Below, piece after piece: positions 25,736 to 33,459 of a stretch of DNA of 48,721 nt (within the stretch, counting starts at the first letter, position 1; the number at the start of each line of letters is the position of its first letter). The notes under the pieces are model-generated. The model was not told where the DNA came from and ran no database searches. It worked only from the letters and a program-made list of their open reading frames with translations. The stretch comes from Chromatiales bacterium. Lineage in GTDB: Bacteria > Pseudomonadota > Gammaproteobacteria > Thiohalomonadales > Thiohalomonadaceae. Location: NCBI GenBank assembly GCA_003251535.1, contig QKFD01000022.1, forward strand, positions 1-48,721, in the 5' to 3' direction. Both the position numbers and the translations under genes were made by a program.

Positions 25736-26842
25736 ATGCTATTTAGTACCGACGACCACCGCCACATGGCCCATGCCCTGCGCCTGGCCGAACGCGGCCT
25801 GCTCACCACGGCCCCTAACCCCCGGGTCGGGTGTGTGCTGGTGCGAGAGGGGAGTGTGGTGGGCGAGGGGTGGCACGGCTATGCCGGTGGCCCCCATGCC
25901 GAGGTGGAGGCGCTGCGCCAAGCCGGTGCCGCGGCCCAGGGCGCTACCGCCTATGTCACCTTGGAGCCGTGCTGCCACCATGGTCGTACCCCCCCCTGTA
26001 GTGAGGCGTTGATTGCTGCGGGAGTGAGTCGGGTGGTGGCGGCAATGGAGGACCCCAATCCCCGGGTAGCGGGGAGTGGTCTGGCACAGCTGCGTCAGGC
26101 GGGTATCGACAGCTCCGTGGGGTTGCTGGCGACAGAAGCGGAGCGGCTCAATATCGGTTTTGTGGCGCGGATGCGTCGGGGGCGCCCCTGGCTGCGCTGC
26201 AAGCTGGCCATGAGCCTGGATGGTCGAACCGCCATGGCCTCGGGCGAGAGTAAGTGGATTACCGGCGAGGCGGCCCGGCTTGATGTCCAACGGCTGCGGG
26301 CCCGTTCCGGCGCCATCGTCACCGGCATCGGCACGGTGTTGCAGGATGACCCCAATCTCACTGTCCGCATCCCGCGTGACCACCCCGTGCCGCCCCCCCT
26401 GCGGGTGGTGCTGGACCCCCATCTATCGCTCCTGCCCGGGGCCCGTATCCTCCAGGCGCCGGGGGAGGTGCTGGTGATCACCGCCAGTGACGATCTCGCC
26501 CCAGCGGAGCCGCTCACCGCCGCCGGGGCCGAGGTGATCCGGCTACCCCATGGCCCAGATGCGGTGGATCTCCACGCGCTGCTGGCGCTGTTGGCGGAGC
26601 GGGAGGTGAATGAGGTGTTGCTGGAGACCGGCGCCACCCTCAGTGGGGCGATGCTGTCCGCCGGATTGGTGGATGAGCTGGTACTCTATGTCGCCCCACT
26701 GCTGATGGGGGATGGTGCGCGCGGTCTATTTCACCTGCCTGGGTTGGCGGGTATGGCCGATCGCATCCAGCTCCAGATCGATGAGGTGCGGCTAGTGGGG
26801 GGCGATCTGCGTATCACCGCCCACCCCTCCCAGGGTACCTAA
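25736..26842 (+). CDS. ribD: Bifunctional diaminohydroxyphosphoribosylaminopyrimidine deaminase / 5-amino-6-(5-phosphoribosylamino)uracil reductase
   Basis: The 368-residue two-domain riboflavin enzyme has an N-terminal cytidine-deaminase-like zinc domain with PHAEVEAL (about 51-58) and CCHHGRTPPCSEAL (about 79-92). The C-terminal NADPH-dependent reductase opens at KLAMSLDGRTA (about 157-167) and contains GTVLQDDP..TVR (about 200) and NEVLLETGATLSGAML (about 292-307). Both halves look intact. It heads the rib block with ribE 74 bp downstream. Confidence 0.96.
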   Translation: MLFSTDDHRHMAHALRLAERGLLTTAPNPRVGCVLVREGSVVGEGWHGYAGGPHAEVEALRQAGAAAQGATAYVTLEPCCHHGRTPPCSEALIAAGVSRVVAAMEDPNPRVAGSGLAQLRQAGIDSSVGLLATEAERLNIGFVARMRRGRPWLRCKLAMSLDGRTAMASGESKWITGEAARLDVQRLRARSGAIVTGIGTVLQDDPNLTVRIPRDHPVPPPLRVVLDPHLSLLPGARILQAPGEVLVITASDDLAPAEPLTAAGAEVIRLPHGPDAVDLHALLALLAEREVNEVLLETGATLSGAMLSAGLVDELVLYVAPLLMGDGARGLFHLPGLAGMADRIQLQIDEVRLVGGDLRITAHPSQGT

Positions 26843-26916
26843 GAGGGGCCGGCTCGCCCCGCCCTGAGCAACCTTTCAGTCGGCCCAAGCCCAAAGAGCG
26901 GACCACAGATAAACCC

Positions 26917-27585
26917 ATGTTCACCGGTATCATCCAGGCCGTTGGCACCATTGCTGCCCTCGATCCCAAGGGGGCGGACGCCCGGGTGCGGGTGCGCACC
27001 GGGCAGCTCGACCTCAGCGACGTGGCGCTAGGGGACTCCATCGCCGTCAACGGTATCTGCCTCACCGCGGTGGCGCTGCCAGGGGATGGCTTTCTGGCCG
27101 ATGTCTCCGGGGAGACCCTCTCCCGCAGCGCCTTTGCCGATCTGCGGGTGGGCAGTGCGGTCAATCTGGAGAAGGCGCTCACCCTTGCCACTCGGCTTGG
27201 CGGCCACCTGGTGAGCGGCCATGTTGACGGTATCGGCACGGTGGTGGCGCGGCGCGAAGAGGGGCGCTCGGTGCGTTTTCGCATCGCCGCCCCCGCTGAG
27301 CTGGCGCGCTACATCGCCGAAAAGGGCTCTATTACCGTGGATGGCATCAGCCTCACCGTCAATCGGGTGGTGGGGGCCGAGTTTGAACTGAATATAGTGC
27401 CCCACTCCCTCAGTGAGACCACCCTTGGCCAGTTCCAGCCGGGACGGCGGGTAAACCTGGAGGTGGATCTCATCGCCCGTTATCTGGAGCGGTTGATGCT
27501 AGGGGAGCGCGCCGCGCTCCCCTCCGAGGGAGAGGGGCTCACCACGGCCTTCCTCGCCGAGCACGGTTTTCTAAATTCCAGATGA
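26917..27585 (+). CDS. ribE: Riboflavin synthase, alpha chain
   Basis: The 222-residue enzyme dismutates two lumazines to riboflavin. It is a tandem of two lumazine-binding barrels. The first opens MFTGIIQAVG and contains VNGICLTAV (about 45-53) and GGHLVSGHVDG (about 91-101). The second holds VDGISLTVN (about 142-150) and NIVPHSLSETTL (about 160-171). No FMN riboswitch was found in the 74-bp gap upstream. Confidence 0.96.
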   Translation: MFTGIIQAVGTIAALDPKGADARVRVRTGQLDLSDVALGDSIAVNGICLTAVALPGDGFLADVSGETLSRSAFADLRVGSAVNLEKALTLATRLGGHLVSGHVDGIGTVVARREEGRSVRFRIAAPAELARYIAEKGSITVDGISLTVNRVVGAEFELNIVPHSLSETTLGQFQPGRRVNLEVDLIARYLERLMLGERAALPSEGEGLTTAFLAEHGFLNSR

Positions 27586-27635
27586 GGGCCGGCCGTCCCG
27601 GCGAAGGCCCCGTACCACCAAAAAGCAAGACACCT

Positions 27636-28751
27636 ATGCCACTCAACAGCATTGAAGAGATTATCGAGGATATCCGTCTCGGTAAGATGGTGATCCTGAT
27701 GGATGACGAGGATCGGGAGAACGAGGGGGACCTGATTATGGCCGCCTCCCTGGTCCGGCCCGAGGATATCAACTTCATGGCCCGTTACGGCCGCGGCCTC
27801 ATCTGTCTCACCTTGACCCGCGAGCGCTGCCGTCAGCTGCGGCTGCCGCTCATGGTGAGTGACAACAATGAGAAACACGCCACCGCCTTCACCCTCTCCA
27901 TCGAGGCGGCTGAAGGGGTGACCACCGGCATCTCCGCCTATGATCGGGCCCACACCGTGCGCACCGCCGTTGCGCCTGCCGCGGTCCCTGAGGATCTGGT
28001 CCAACCGGGCCACATCTTCCCCTTGATGGCGCAGCCGGGTGGGGTACTGACCCGGGCCGGCCACACCGAGGCGGGTTGCGACCTGACCCGCCTCGCTGGG
28101 CTGGAGCCGGCCTCGGTGATCGTGGAGATCCTCAATGAGGACGGCACCATGGCGCGCCGGCCCGATCTAGAGGTATTTGCCGCCCAACACGGCATCAAGA
28201 TCGGGACCGTTGCCGATCTCATCCAGTATCGGCTGCGCACCGAACCCACCATCGAACGGGTGTCGGAGTGCACCATGGCCACCGACTTTGGCCCCTTTCA
28301 GCTGGTGGGTTACCGCGACCTCATCGGCCGCGAACTCCACCTCGCCCTGGTGCGGGGAGATATCGATCAGCAGCACCCCACCCTGGTGCGGGTCCATATG
28401 CAGCACACCCTGTGCGACCTATTCGGTAACCACCGCCACAGCTGCGGCTGGCCGCTGCGGGAGGCGATCCGCCACATCGCCGAGGCGGGCAGTGGGGTGG
28501 TCATCGTGCTGCGACAGCACGAGGGGGCGGATGAGCTGGCACGCACCATCCGCGACTACGCCCAAGAGGACGCCGGCATCATCCCGCCCAAGCAGGAGAA
28601 ACCGGCCGATCTGCGCACCTACGGCATCGGCGCCCAGATCCTCCTCGACCTGGGGGTGAAGCAGATGAAGGTGATGAGTTCACCGCGTAGGCTGCATGGC
28701 CTCTCCGGCTTTGGGCTGGAGGTGGTGGGGTACGAGGGGCGGGAAGAGTAA
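27636..28751 (+). CDS. ribBA: 3,4-dihydroxy-2-butanone 4-phosphate synthase fused to a degraded GTP cyclohydrolase II domain
   Basis: The 371-residue fusion has an intact N-terminal DHBP synthase domain (DDEDRENEGDL at 23-33, TRAGHTEA at 139-146), which makes the four-carbon riboflavin precursor. The C-terminal half (about 205-371) aligns with GTP cyclohydrolase II. In place of the three zinc cysteines of E. coli RibA (the HSEC and RCDCG motifs), however, it shows His257, His268 and Cys270, and the RQEGRNIGL-like catalytic stretch reads RQHEGADEL. The second half is therefore probably not a normal cyclohydrolase. Similar RibBX-like proteins are known in proteobacteria. The ATG at 27636 is preferred over one at 27582 that overlaps ribE. 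Confidence 0.93.
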   Translation: MPLNSIEEIIEDIRLGKMVILMDDEDRENEGDLIMAASLVRPEDINFMARYGRGLICLTLTRERCRQLRLPLMVSDNNEKHATAFTLSIEAAEGVTTGISAYDRAHTVRTAVAPAAVPEDLVQPGHIFPLMAQPGGVLTRAGHTEAGCDLTRLAGLEPASVIVEILNEDGTMARRPDLEVFAAQHGIKIGTVADLIQYRLRTEPTIERVSECTMATDFGPFQLVGYRDLIGRELHLALVRGDIDQQHPTLVRVHMQHTLCDLFGNHRHSCGWPLREAIRHIAEAGSGVVIVLRQHEGADELARTIRDYAQEDAGIIPPKQEKPADLRTYGIGAQILLDLGVKQMKVMSSPRRLHGLSGFGLEVVGYEGREE

Positions 28752-28757
28752 GCCAAA

Positions 28758-28777
28758 GCGGGGTGACGGCACCCCGC
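28758..28777 (+). other. Hairpin between ribBA and ribH
   Basis: GCGGGGTG and CACCCCGC form a perfect 8-bp stem with an ACGG loop, 7 bp after the ribBA stop. No T-run follows; it may trim or stabilise the polycistronic message. Confidence 0.5.
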
Positions 28778-28849
28778 CAGCGCGGGCTGGAGTCGTGGGC
28801 ACGGGCCGCCAACTGCACAACGTAATCAAGTAGATAAGAAGGCCAATCG

Positions 28850-29323
28850 ATGAACATCAAAACCTATGAAGGCGATCTCCTGGTCTCCGGCGCCCGTTTC
28901 GGTCTGCTGCTGGCCCGTTTCAACGGCTTCATCACCGATCGCCTGCTGGAGGGGGCCGTCGATGCCCTGCGGCGCCACGGCGCCCGCGACGAAGACCTGG
29001 AGCTGGTGAAGGTCCCTGGGGCGTTCGAGATCCCGGTGGCGGCCAAGCGCATGGCGGCCAGCAAGCGCTACGACGCCATCATCGCCCTGGGGGCGGTGAT
29101 CCGCGGTGGTACCCCCCACTTCGACTACGTGGCCGGGGAGTGCACCAAGGGGTTGGCCCAGGTCTCCCTGGAGTTTGGTGTCCCTGTCGCCTTTGGCGTA
29201 TTGACAGTCGATACTATTGAACAGGCGATCGAGCGAGCCGGCACCAAGGCCGGCAATAAGGGGGCCGAGGCGGCCCTCTCGGTGATCGAGATGGTCAACC
29301 TCTTTAAACAGTACGGCGGCTAA
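28850..29323 (+). CDS. ribH: 6,7-dimethyl-8-ribityllumazine synthase
   Basis: The 157-residue subunit of the lumazine synthase shell condenses the RibD product with the RibB product. [15 protein letters not shown] (about 20-34), [12 protein letters not shown] (about 56-67), [16 protein letters not shown] (about 80-95) with the catalytic His, and [21 protein letters not shown] (about 113-135) are all present. The stop codon overlaps the nusB start (TAATG). Confidence 0.97.
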   Translation: MNIKTYEGDLLVSGARFGLLLARFNGFITDRLLEGAVDALRRHGARDEDLELVKVPGAFEIPVAAKRMAASKRYDAIIALGAVIRGGTPHFDYVAGECTKGLAQVSLEFGVPVAFGVLTVDTIEQAIERAGTKAGNKGAEAALSVIEMVNLFKQYGG

Positions 29324-29817
29324 TGGGTCGGCAACGCAAACATCCGGGCGAAGCCCGTAGCGCGGCGCGACGCTGGGCACTCCAGGCGCTCTATCAGTGG
29401 CAGCTCACCGGCCAACCGATGGGGGAGGTGATTGTCCAGTTCCTGGCCGATCTGCTCCCCACCGATGAGTCGGAGGAGGGGGAGGCGGAGGATGGTATCG
29501 CCCGGGAGGCCGACCGCGCCTACTTTACGGAGCTACTGGAGGGGGTGGCCGCCGAGCGCGCCACCCTCGACCAACTCATCAGCGAGTGGGTCGATCGCCC
29601 CCTGGAGCAGGTGGACCCGGTGGAGCGGGCCGCCTTGCGGTTGGGGGCCTTCGAGTTGAAGTTCCGCCTCGATGTCCCCTACCGAGTGGCCATCAACGAG
29701 GCGGTGGAGCTGGCCAAGTTGTTTGGCGGCGAGCAGGGGCACCGCTACGTCAACAGTGTGTTGGATAAGGTTGCCCGCGTCGTGCGAACGGCGGAGATGG
29801 GCGCCAAACGGCCTTGA
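29323..29817 (+). CDS. nusB: Transcription antitermination factor NusB
   Basis: The 164-residue all-helical RNA-binding protein joins NusE at boxA for rRNA antitermination. It shows ARRWALQALYQWQLT (about 13-27), FTELLEGVA, LDQLISEWVDRPLEQVDPVERAALRLGAFEL (about 80-110, in two parts) and VAINEAVELAKLFGGEQGHRYVN-VLD. A charged insert (about 48-63) is slightly longer than usual. It is coupled to ribH by a TAATG overlap. thiL, its usual downstream neighbour, is absent. Confidence 0.95.
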   Translation: MGRQRKHPGEARSAARRWALQALYQWQLTGQPMGEVIVQFLADLLPTDESEEGEAEDGIAREADRAYFTELLEGVAAERATLDQLISEWVDRPLEQVDPVERAALRLGAFELKFRLDVPYRVAINEAVELAKLFGGEQGHRYVNSVLDKVARVVRTAEMGAKRP

Positions 29818-29840
29818 GTGGCCCCACCCAGGGTGAGGTG

Positions 29841-32522
29841 ATGAGCGGCTGGAGCGGCGATCAGCGCAAGTTTCCTTTCCTCTTGGCAGCGAGCTATATC
29901 GCCTTTGGGGCGATCTGGATCCTGCTTTCGGATCGTTTGGCCGCCCTCTTGGCGGCCGGCGATCCGGTCCTCCTGACCCAGATCCAGAACTACAAGGGGT
30001 GGCTATTCATCGCCGTCACCGGCCTTGGGTTATTCCTCTTAGCCACCTTCTTTACCCGTGATGTCGCCCATGCCCGCACCGCCTTGATGGAGGAGCGGGA
30101 CTTCATCGCCTCGGTGCTGGATACCGCCGGCGCGCTGGTATTGGTGCTGGATCCCGCCGGTCGGTTGGTGCGCATCAACCGGGCGGTGGAGGAGGCGACC
30201 GGCTTCAGTGGCAGCGAGCTGATTGGCCAGAGCATCTGGGATCGGCTTATCCCGCGGGAGGAGATGGAGCGGGTGCGGCCGGTGTTTGACGCCCTGCTCG
30301 ACTCCCGCCAACCCAACCGCAGCGAAAACTACCTCCTCACCCGCGACGGGGGGCGCCGCCTGGTCACCTGGAGCAATACCGTTTTGGTCGATAGGACGGG
30401 CCAGGTGCGCCACCTCATCGCCAACGGTGTCGATATCACCCGCCAACACCAGGCGTTGATGGCGCTCCAGGCATCGGAGCAGCGCTTCCGGCGGCTGTTG
30501 GAGGGGGCGGCCGATGCCATCTTGGTGGCCGATGCCGAGAGTGGGGTGATCCTGCAAGCCAACCCACGGGCGGAGCTGCTGCTCGGGCGCACCACGGCCG
30601 AGTTGGTGGGGATGCACCAGGCCGATATCCACCCACCCGAGGAGCGGGCCCGCTATCGCGCCCTGTTCCGCAGCAGCAGCGTGGAGGGGCGCATCCTCGA
30701 TCAGGAGGCGCTCTGTGTGGTGCGGGCCGATGGTCTGCGGGTGCCGGTGGAGATCAGCTCCACGGTGATCGAGCTGGAGGGGCGGCGGGTGGTGCAGGGC
30801 ATCTTCCGCGATATCAGTGAACGCCACCGGGTGGAGGATCAGCTGCGCCGCCTCTCCCGGGTAGTGGAGACGGCCCCGGTGGCCATCATGATCACCGACA
30901 TCAGTGGCCGCATCGAGTACTGCAATCCCCGCTTCTACGACACCTCCGGTTACAGCCCGGCCGAGGTGATCGGCCAGAACCCCCGTCTCCTCAAATCGGG
31001 GGAGATGGCGCCAGAGCTGTTCCGTGATCTGTGGCAGACCATCTCCTCCGGGCGGGAGTGGTTCGGCGAGATGAAGAACCGGCGTAAGGATGGCGAGGCC
31101 TTCTGGTGGCACTGCGCCGTCGCCCCCATCCGGGATCGGGAGGGGGTGATCACCCACTACGTCAATATTGCCGAGGATATCAGCCGACTCAAGGTGGCAG
31201 AATCGACGGCGCGCCAGCTCACCTACTACGACCCCCTCACCAATCTCCCCAACCGTAGCCTCTTCCGGGAGCGGCTGGAGGCATCGGTACGCAGTGCCAA
31301 GGCACAGGGCGAGCAGGTGGCGCTGTTACTGGTGGATCTCGACCAGTTCAAGAAGGTCAACGACACCCTGGGCCACGCGGCGGGAGACCAGCTGATCCGC
31401 CAGGTGGCCCACCGCCTCGCCGAGGCGATCCCCTCCAGTGCCACCTTGGCGCGCCTGGGGGGCGATGAGTTTGCGGTCACCCTGCCCGATCCGGCTGAGG
31501 CCGAGGCGGCGGCGGTGGCGCGGCGGCTGCTGGAGGCGCTGGGGCGCCCCTTCTCGCTCCAGGGCCAGGAGATCTTTGTCACCGCCAGCATCGGTATCGC
31601 CCTCTACCCCAATGACGCCCGCGAGGTAGAGGAGCTGATCAGCAACGCCGATGTGGCGATGTTCCGCGTCAAAGAGGTGGGCCGCAACAGCTACCACTTC
31701 TTTACCGCGGATCTCAACGCCGCCTCCTTCGAGCGCTTGATGTTGGAGTCCGAGCTGCGCCACGCCCTGGCCCGGGAGCAGCTGCTACTCCACTACCAAC
31801 CCAAGGTGCGCCTGGCGGATGGGCGTCTCACCGGCATGGAGGCGCTGGTGCGCTGGCAGCACCCCGAGCTGGGGTTGGTCTCCCCCGGCCGCTTTATCCC
31901 ACTGGCGGAGGAGACCGGGCTCATCGTGCCTCTGGGGGAGTGGGTGCTGCGCAGCGCCTGTCAGCAGACCCGGCTCTGGCGCGATTTGGGACAGCAGGGG
32001 CTGCGGGTGGCGGTCAACCTCTCGGCACAGCAGTTCAAACTGCCCGATCTGGTGGAGCGCATCACCGCTATTTTGGTCGAGAGCGATCTACCCGGTGAGG
32101 CGCTGGAGCTGGAGATCACCGAGTCCGATATCATGCGCGATGCCGCCGAGGCGGCGCGTATCCTGAAGCAGCTCAAGGAGATGGGGATCCGCCTCTCCAT
32201 CGACGACTTCGGCACCGGCTACTCCTCCCTCGCCTACCTCAAACGGTTCCCCATTGACACCCTCAAGGTGGATCAATCCTTCTCCCGCGAGGTGACCGAG
32301 AGCCCTGATGATGCCGCCATCGCCCGCGCCGTCATCGCCTTGGGGCGCAGTATTGGGGCCCAGGTGGTGGCGGAGGGGGTGGAGACCCGCGCCCAGCTGG
32401 AGTTCTTCATCGCCGAGAGCTGTGATGAGGTGCAGGGCTTCTTCCTCAGTCGCCCGGTGCCGCCTGAGCAGTTCCAGCAGCTATTTGACTGCGCTGAGTG
32501 GTTGAGCGGACGCTGTGCTTGA
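29841..32522 (+). CDS. Membrane PAS-PAS-PAS-GGDEF-EAL cyclic-di-GMP enzyme
   Basis: The 893-residue protein has two N-terminal membrane helices (about 10-32 and 55-75), three PAS domains (about 80-200, 205-325, 330-445), a GGDEF domain and an EAL domain. The GGDEF signature ARLGGDEF is intact, but the RxxD inhibitory site expected just before it is missing (sequence PSSAT). The phosphodiesterase keeps EALVRW, NLSAQQF, EITESD, DDFGTGYSS, KVDQSF, AEGVET and the QGFF region. Both synthesis and breakdown are therefore possible, switched by the sensors. A TTG at 29814 would overlap nusB; the ATG at 29841 follows AGGGTGAGG. Confidence 0.9.
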   Translation: MSGWSGDQRKFPFLLAASYIAFGAIWILLSDRLAALLAAGDPVLLTQIQNYKGWLFIAVTGLGLFLLATFFTRDVAHARTALMEERDFIASVLDTAGALVLVLDPAGRLVRINRAVEEATGFSGSELIGQSIWDRLIPREEMERVRPVFDALLDSRQPNRSENYLLTRDGGRRLVTWSNTVLVDRTGQVRHLIANGVDITRQHQALMALQASEQRFRRLLEGAADAILVADAESGVILQANPRAELLLGRTTAELVGMHQADIHPPEERARYRALFRSSSVEGRILDQEALCVVRADGLRVPVEISSTVIELEGRRVVQGIFRDISERHRVEDQLRRLSRVVETAPVAIMITDISGRIEYCNPRFYDTSGYSPAEVIGQNPRLLKSGEMAPELFRDLWQTISSGREWFGEMKNRRKDGEAFWWHCAVAPIRDREGVITHYVNIAEDISRLKVAESTARQLTYYDPLTNLPNRSLFRERLEASVRSAKAQGEQVALLLVDLDQFKKVNDTLGHAAGDQLIRQVAHRLAEAIPSSATLARLGGDEFAVTLPDPAEAEAAAVARRLLEALGRPFSLQGQEIFVTASIGIALYPNDAREVEELISNADVAMFRVKEVGRNSYHFFTADLNAASFERLMLESELRHALAREQLLLHYQPKVRLADGRLTGMEALVRWQHPELGLVSPGRFIPLAEETGLIVPLGEWVLRSACQQTRLWRDLGQQGLRVAVNLSAQQFKLPDLVERITAILVESDLPGEALELEITESDIMRDAAEAARILKQLKEMGIRLSIDDFGTGYSSLAYLKRFPIDTLKVDQSFSREVTESPDDAAIARAVIALGRSIGAQVVAEGVETRAQLEFFIAESCDEVQGFFLSRPVPPEQFQQLFDCAEWLSGRCA

Positions 32523-32536
32523 GGGGGCGTTGGGAT

Positions 32537-32568
32537 AAAAAAACGGCGGCCCCATAAAGGGGCCGCCG
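32537..32568 (-). terminator. Intrinsic terminator for the minus-strand small gene
   Basis: CGGCGGCCCC/GGGGCCGCCG (32544-32568, ATAAA loop) is followed on the minus strand by seven T residues (32543-32537). It ends transcription from the gene at 32620-32892 and, read the other way, may also slow the GGDEF/EAL transcript. Confidence 0.88.
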
Positions 32569-32619
32569 GTGTTGTGAGGGTTAGGACGTCACCCTCTGAC
32601 TATCTTCACGGCATGGGCC

Positions 32620-32892
32620 TCAGGCAGCCATCGCCTCGCGGGCCAAGGTTGCCAGCGTCTCGCAGTGGCAATCGCACAGCTGTAGCAGCAGATCCTGGGC
32701 GCCACCCCCCTCCTCGGCGAGGCGTAGCTGCTCGATGATCAACCATTCGTTTCCGCAGATCCCGGCCGCGGGGTCAGCCCCCTCGGCCATCAGCTGGTGA
32801 CTCAGTTGGCGCAGACGGTCGAACTCTAACGGCAGGTCAGTGTGTAGATAGTGGGTCACGTCGATTCCCTCCTCGTGTAGGTCAAAGTGCAT
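32620..32892 (-). CDS. Small hypothetical protein with a CDCHC tail
   Basis: Reading from the ATG at 32892 gives 90 residues (HFDLHEEGIDVTHYLH at the start); a longer reading from 32949 adds 19. The middle is helical (LEFDRLRQLSHQLMAEGADP). The end holds three cysteines, LCDCHCETLA, which together with Cys65-region ICGNEW might bind metal. The longer start leaves almost no space between its GGGGGAA and the ATG, and AT-rich promoter-like sequence covers 32893-32935, so the shorter form is preferred. No family was recognised; the strong terminator downstream supports a real gene. Confidence 0.6.
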   Translation of the reverse strand: MHFDLHEEGIDVTHYLHTDLPLEFDRLRQLSHQLMAEGADPAAGICGNEWLIIEQLRLAEEGGGAQDLLLQLCDCHCETLATLAREAMAA

Positions 32893-33009
32893 TAGAAGAT
32901 TAGGCGATGCTAACGTATATGCAAATGACCGACTTCTCAGTTTGGGCATTTCCCCCTGACGTGGCTGGCTGTCCCGCCACCGAGGCGAGTGGGGGCCTGG
33001 CGGCCGCTA

Positions 33010-33447
33010 TCAGGGGGCCTGGTTGAGGTGGAGCCAGTAGTGGCAGAGGGTGGTGAGGGTAGTGACAAAGCGCTCAAACTCCACCGGCTTGGCGACATAG
33101 GAGTTGGCACCGGCGTCGTAGGCGCGGAGTAGATCGCAGGGCTGGCGAGAGGTGGTGAGGACCACCACCGGCAGGTAGCGTAGCTGGCGATCCTGGCGGA
33201 TCCGCCGCAGTACCTCCACGCCGTCCAGCTTGGGGAGGTTGAGGTCCAGCAGGATGAGGTGGGGGTGCTGCTCGGGGTTGGCGGGGTCGTAGTGGGCCAC
33301 CCACTCCGCCGCCTCCTCCCCATCCCGCAGCACCTCCAGGCGGTGGGCTAACTGGCTCTGAAGTAGGGCGGCACGGGCCAGCTCGCGGTCGTCCGGGTTA
33401 TCTTCCACCAGCAGGATTAGGGGGGCGGGGTGTGCTTGCATGGCCAT
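33010..33447 (-). CDS. Single-domain response regulator (Rcp1-like)
   Basis: The 145-residue receiver domain alone has the acidic pair in LVEDNPDDRE (about 13-22), the phospho-acceptor Asp in LLDLNLPKLDG (about 66-76), Thr in VVLTTS (about 95-100) and the conserved Lys in YVAKPVEF (about 117-124). The D.NPDD..L and L.LLDLNLPK pattern is that of Rcp1-type regulators partnered with phytochrome-like kinases. It starts 12 bp after the histidine kinase gene, so the two form a pair. With no output domain, it presumably acts by protein contact. Confidence 0.92.
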   Translation of the reverse strand: MAMQAHPAPLILLVEDNPDDRELARAALLQSQLAHRLEVLRDGEEAAEWVAHYDPANPEQHPHLILLDLNLPKLDGVEVLRRIRQDRQLRYLPVVVLTTSRQPCDLLRAYDAGANSYVAKPVEFERFVTTLTTLCHYWLHLNQAP

Positions 33448-33459
33448 CTCCTTACCTCA

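Noticed and set aside
26843-26916. Possible FMN riboswitch before ribE
   Set aside because: The gap is only 74 bp and shows none of the conserved RFN helices; none was seen before ribD, ribBA or ribH either.
30039-31157. 372-codon minus-strand open frame across the first GGDEF-EAL gene
   Set aside because: Antisense shadow without domain similarity.
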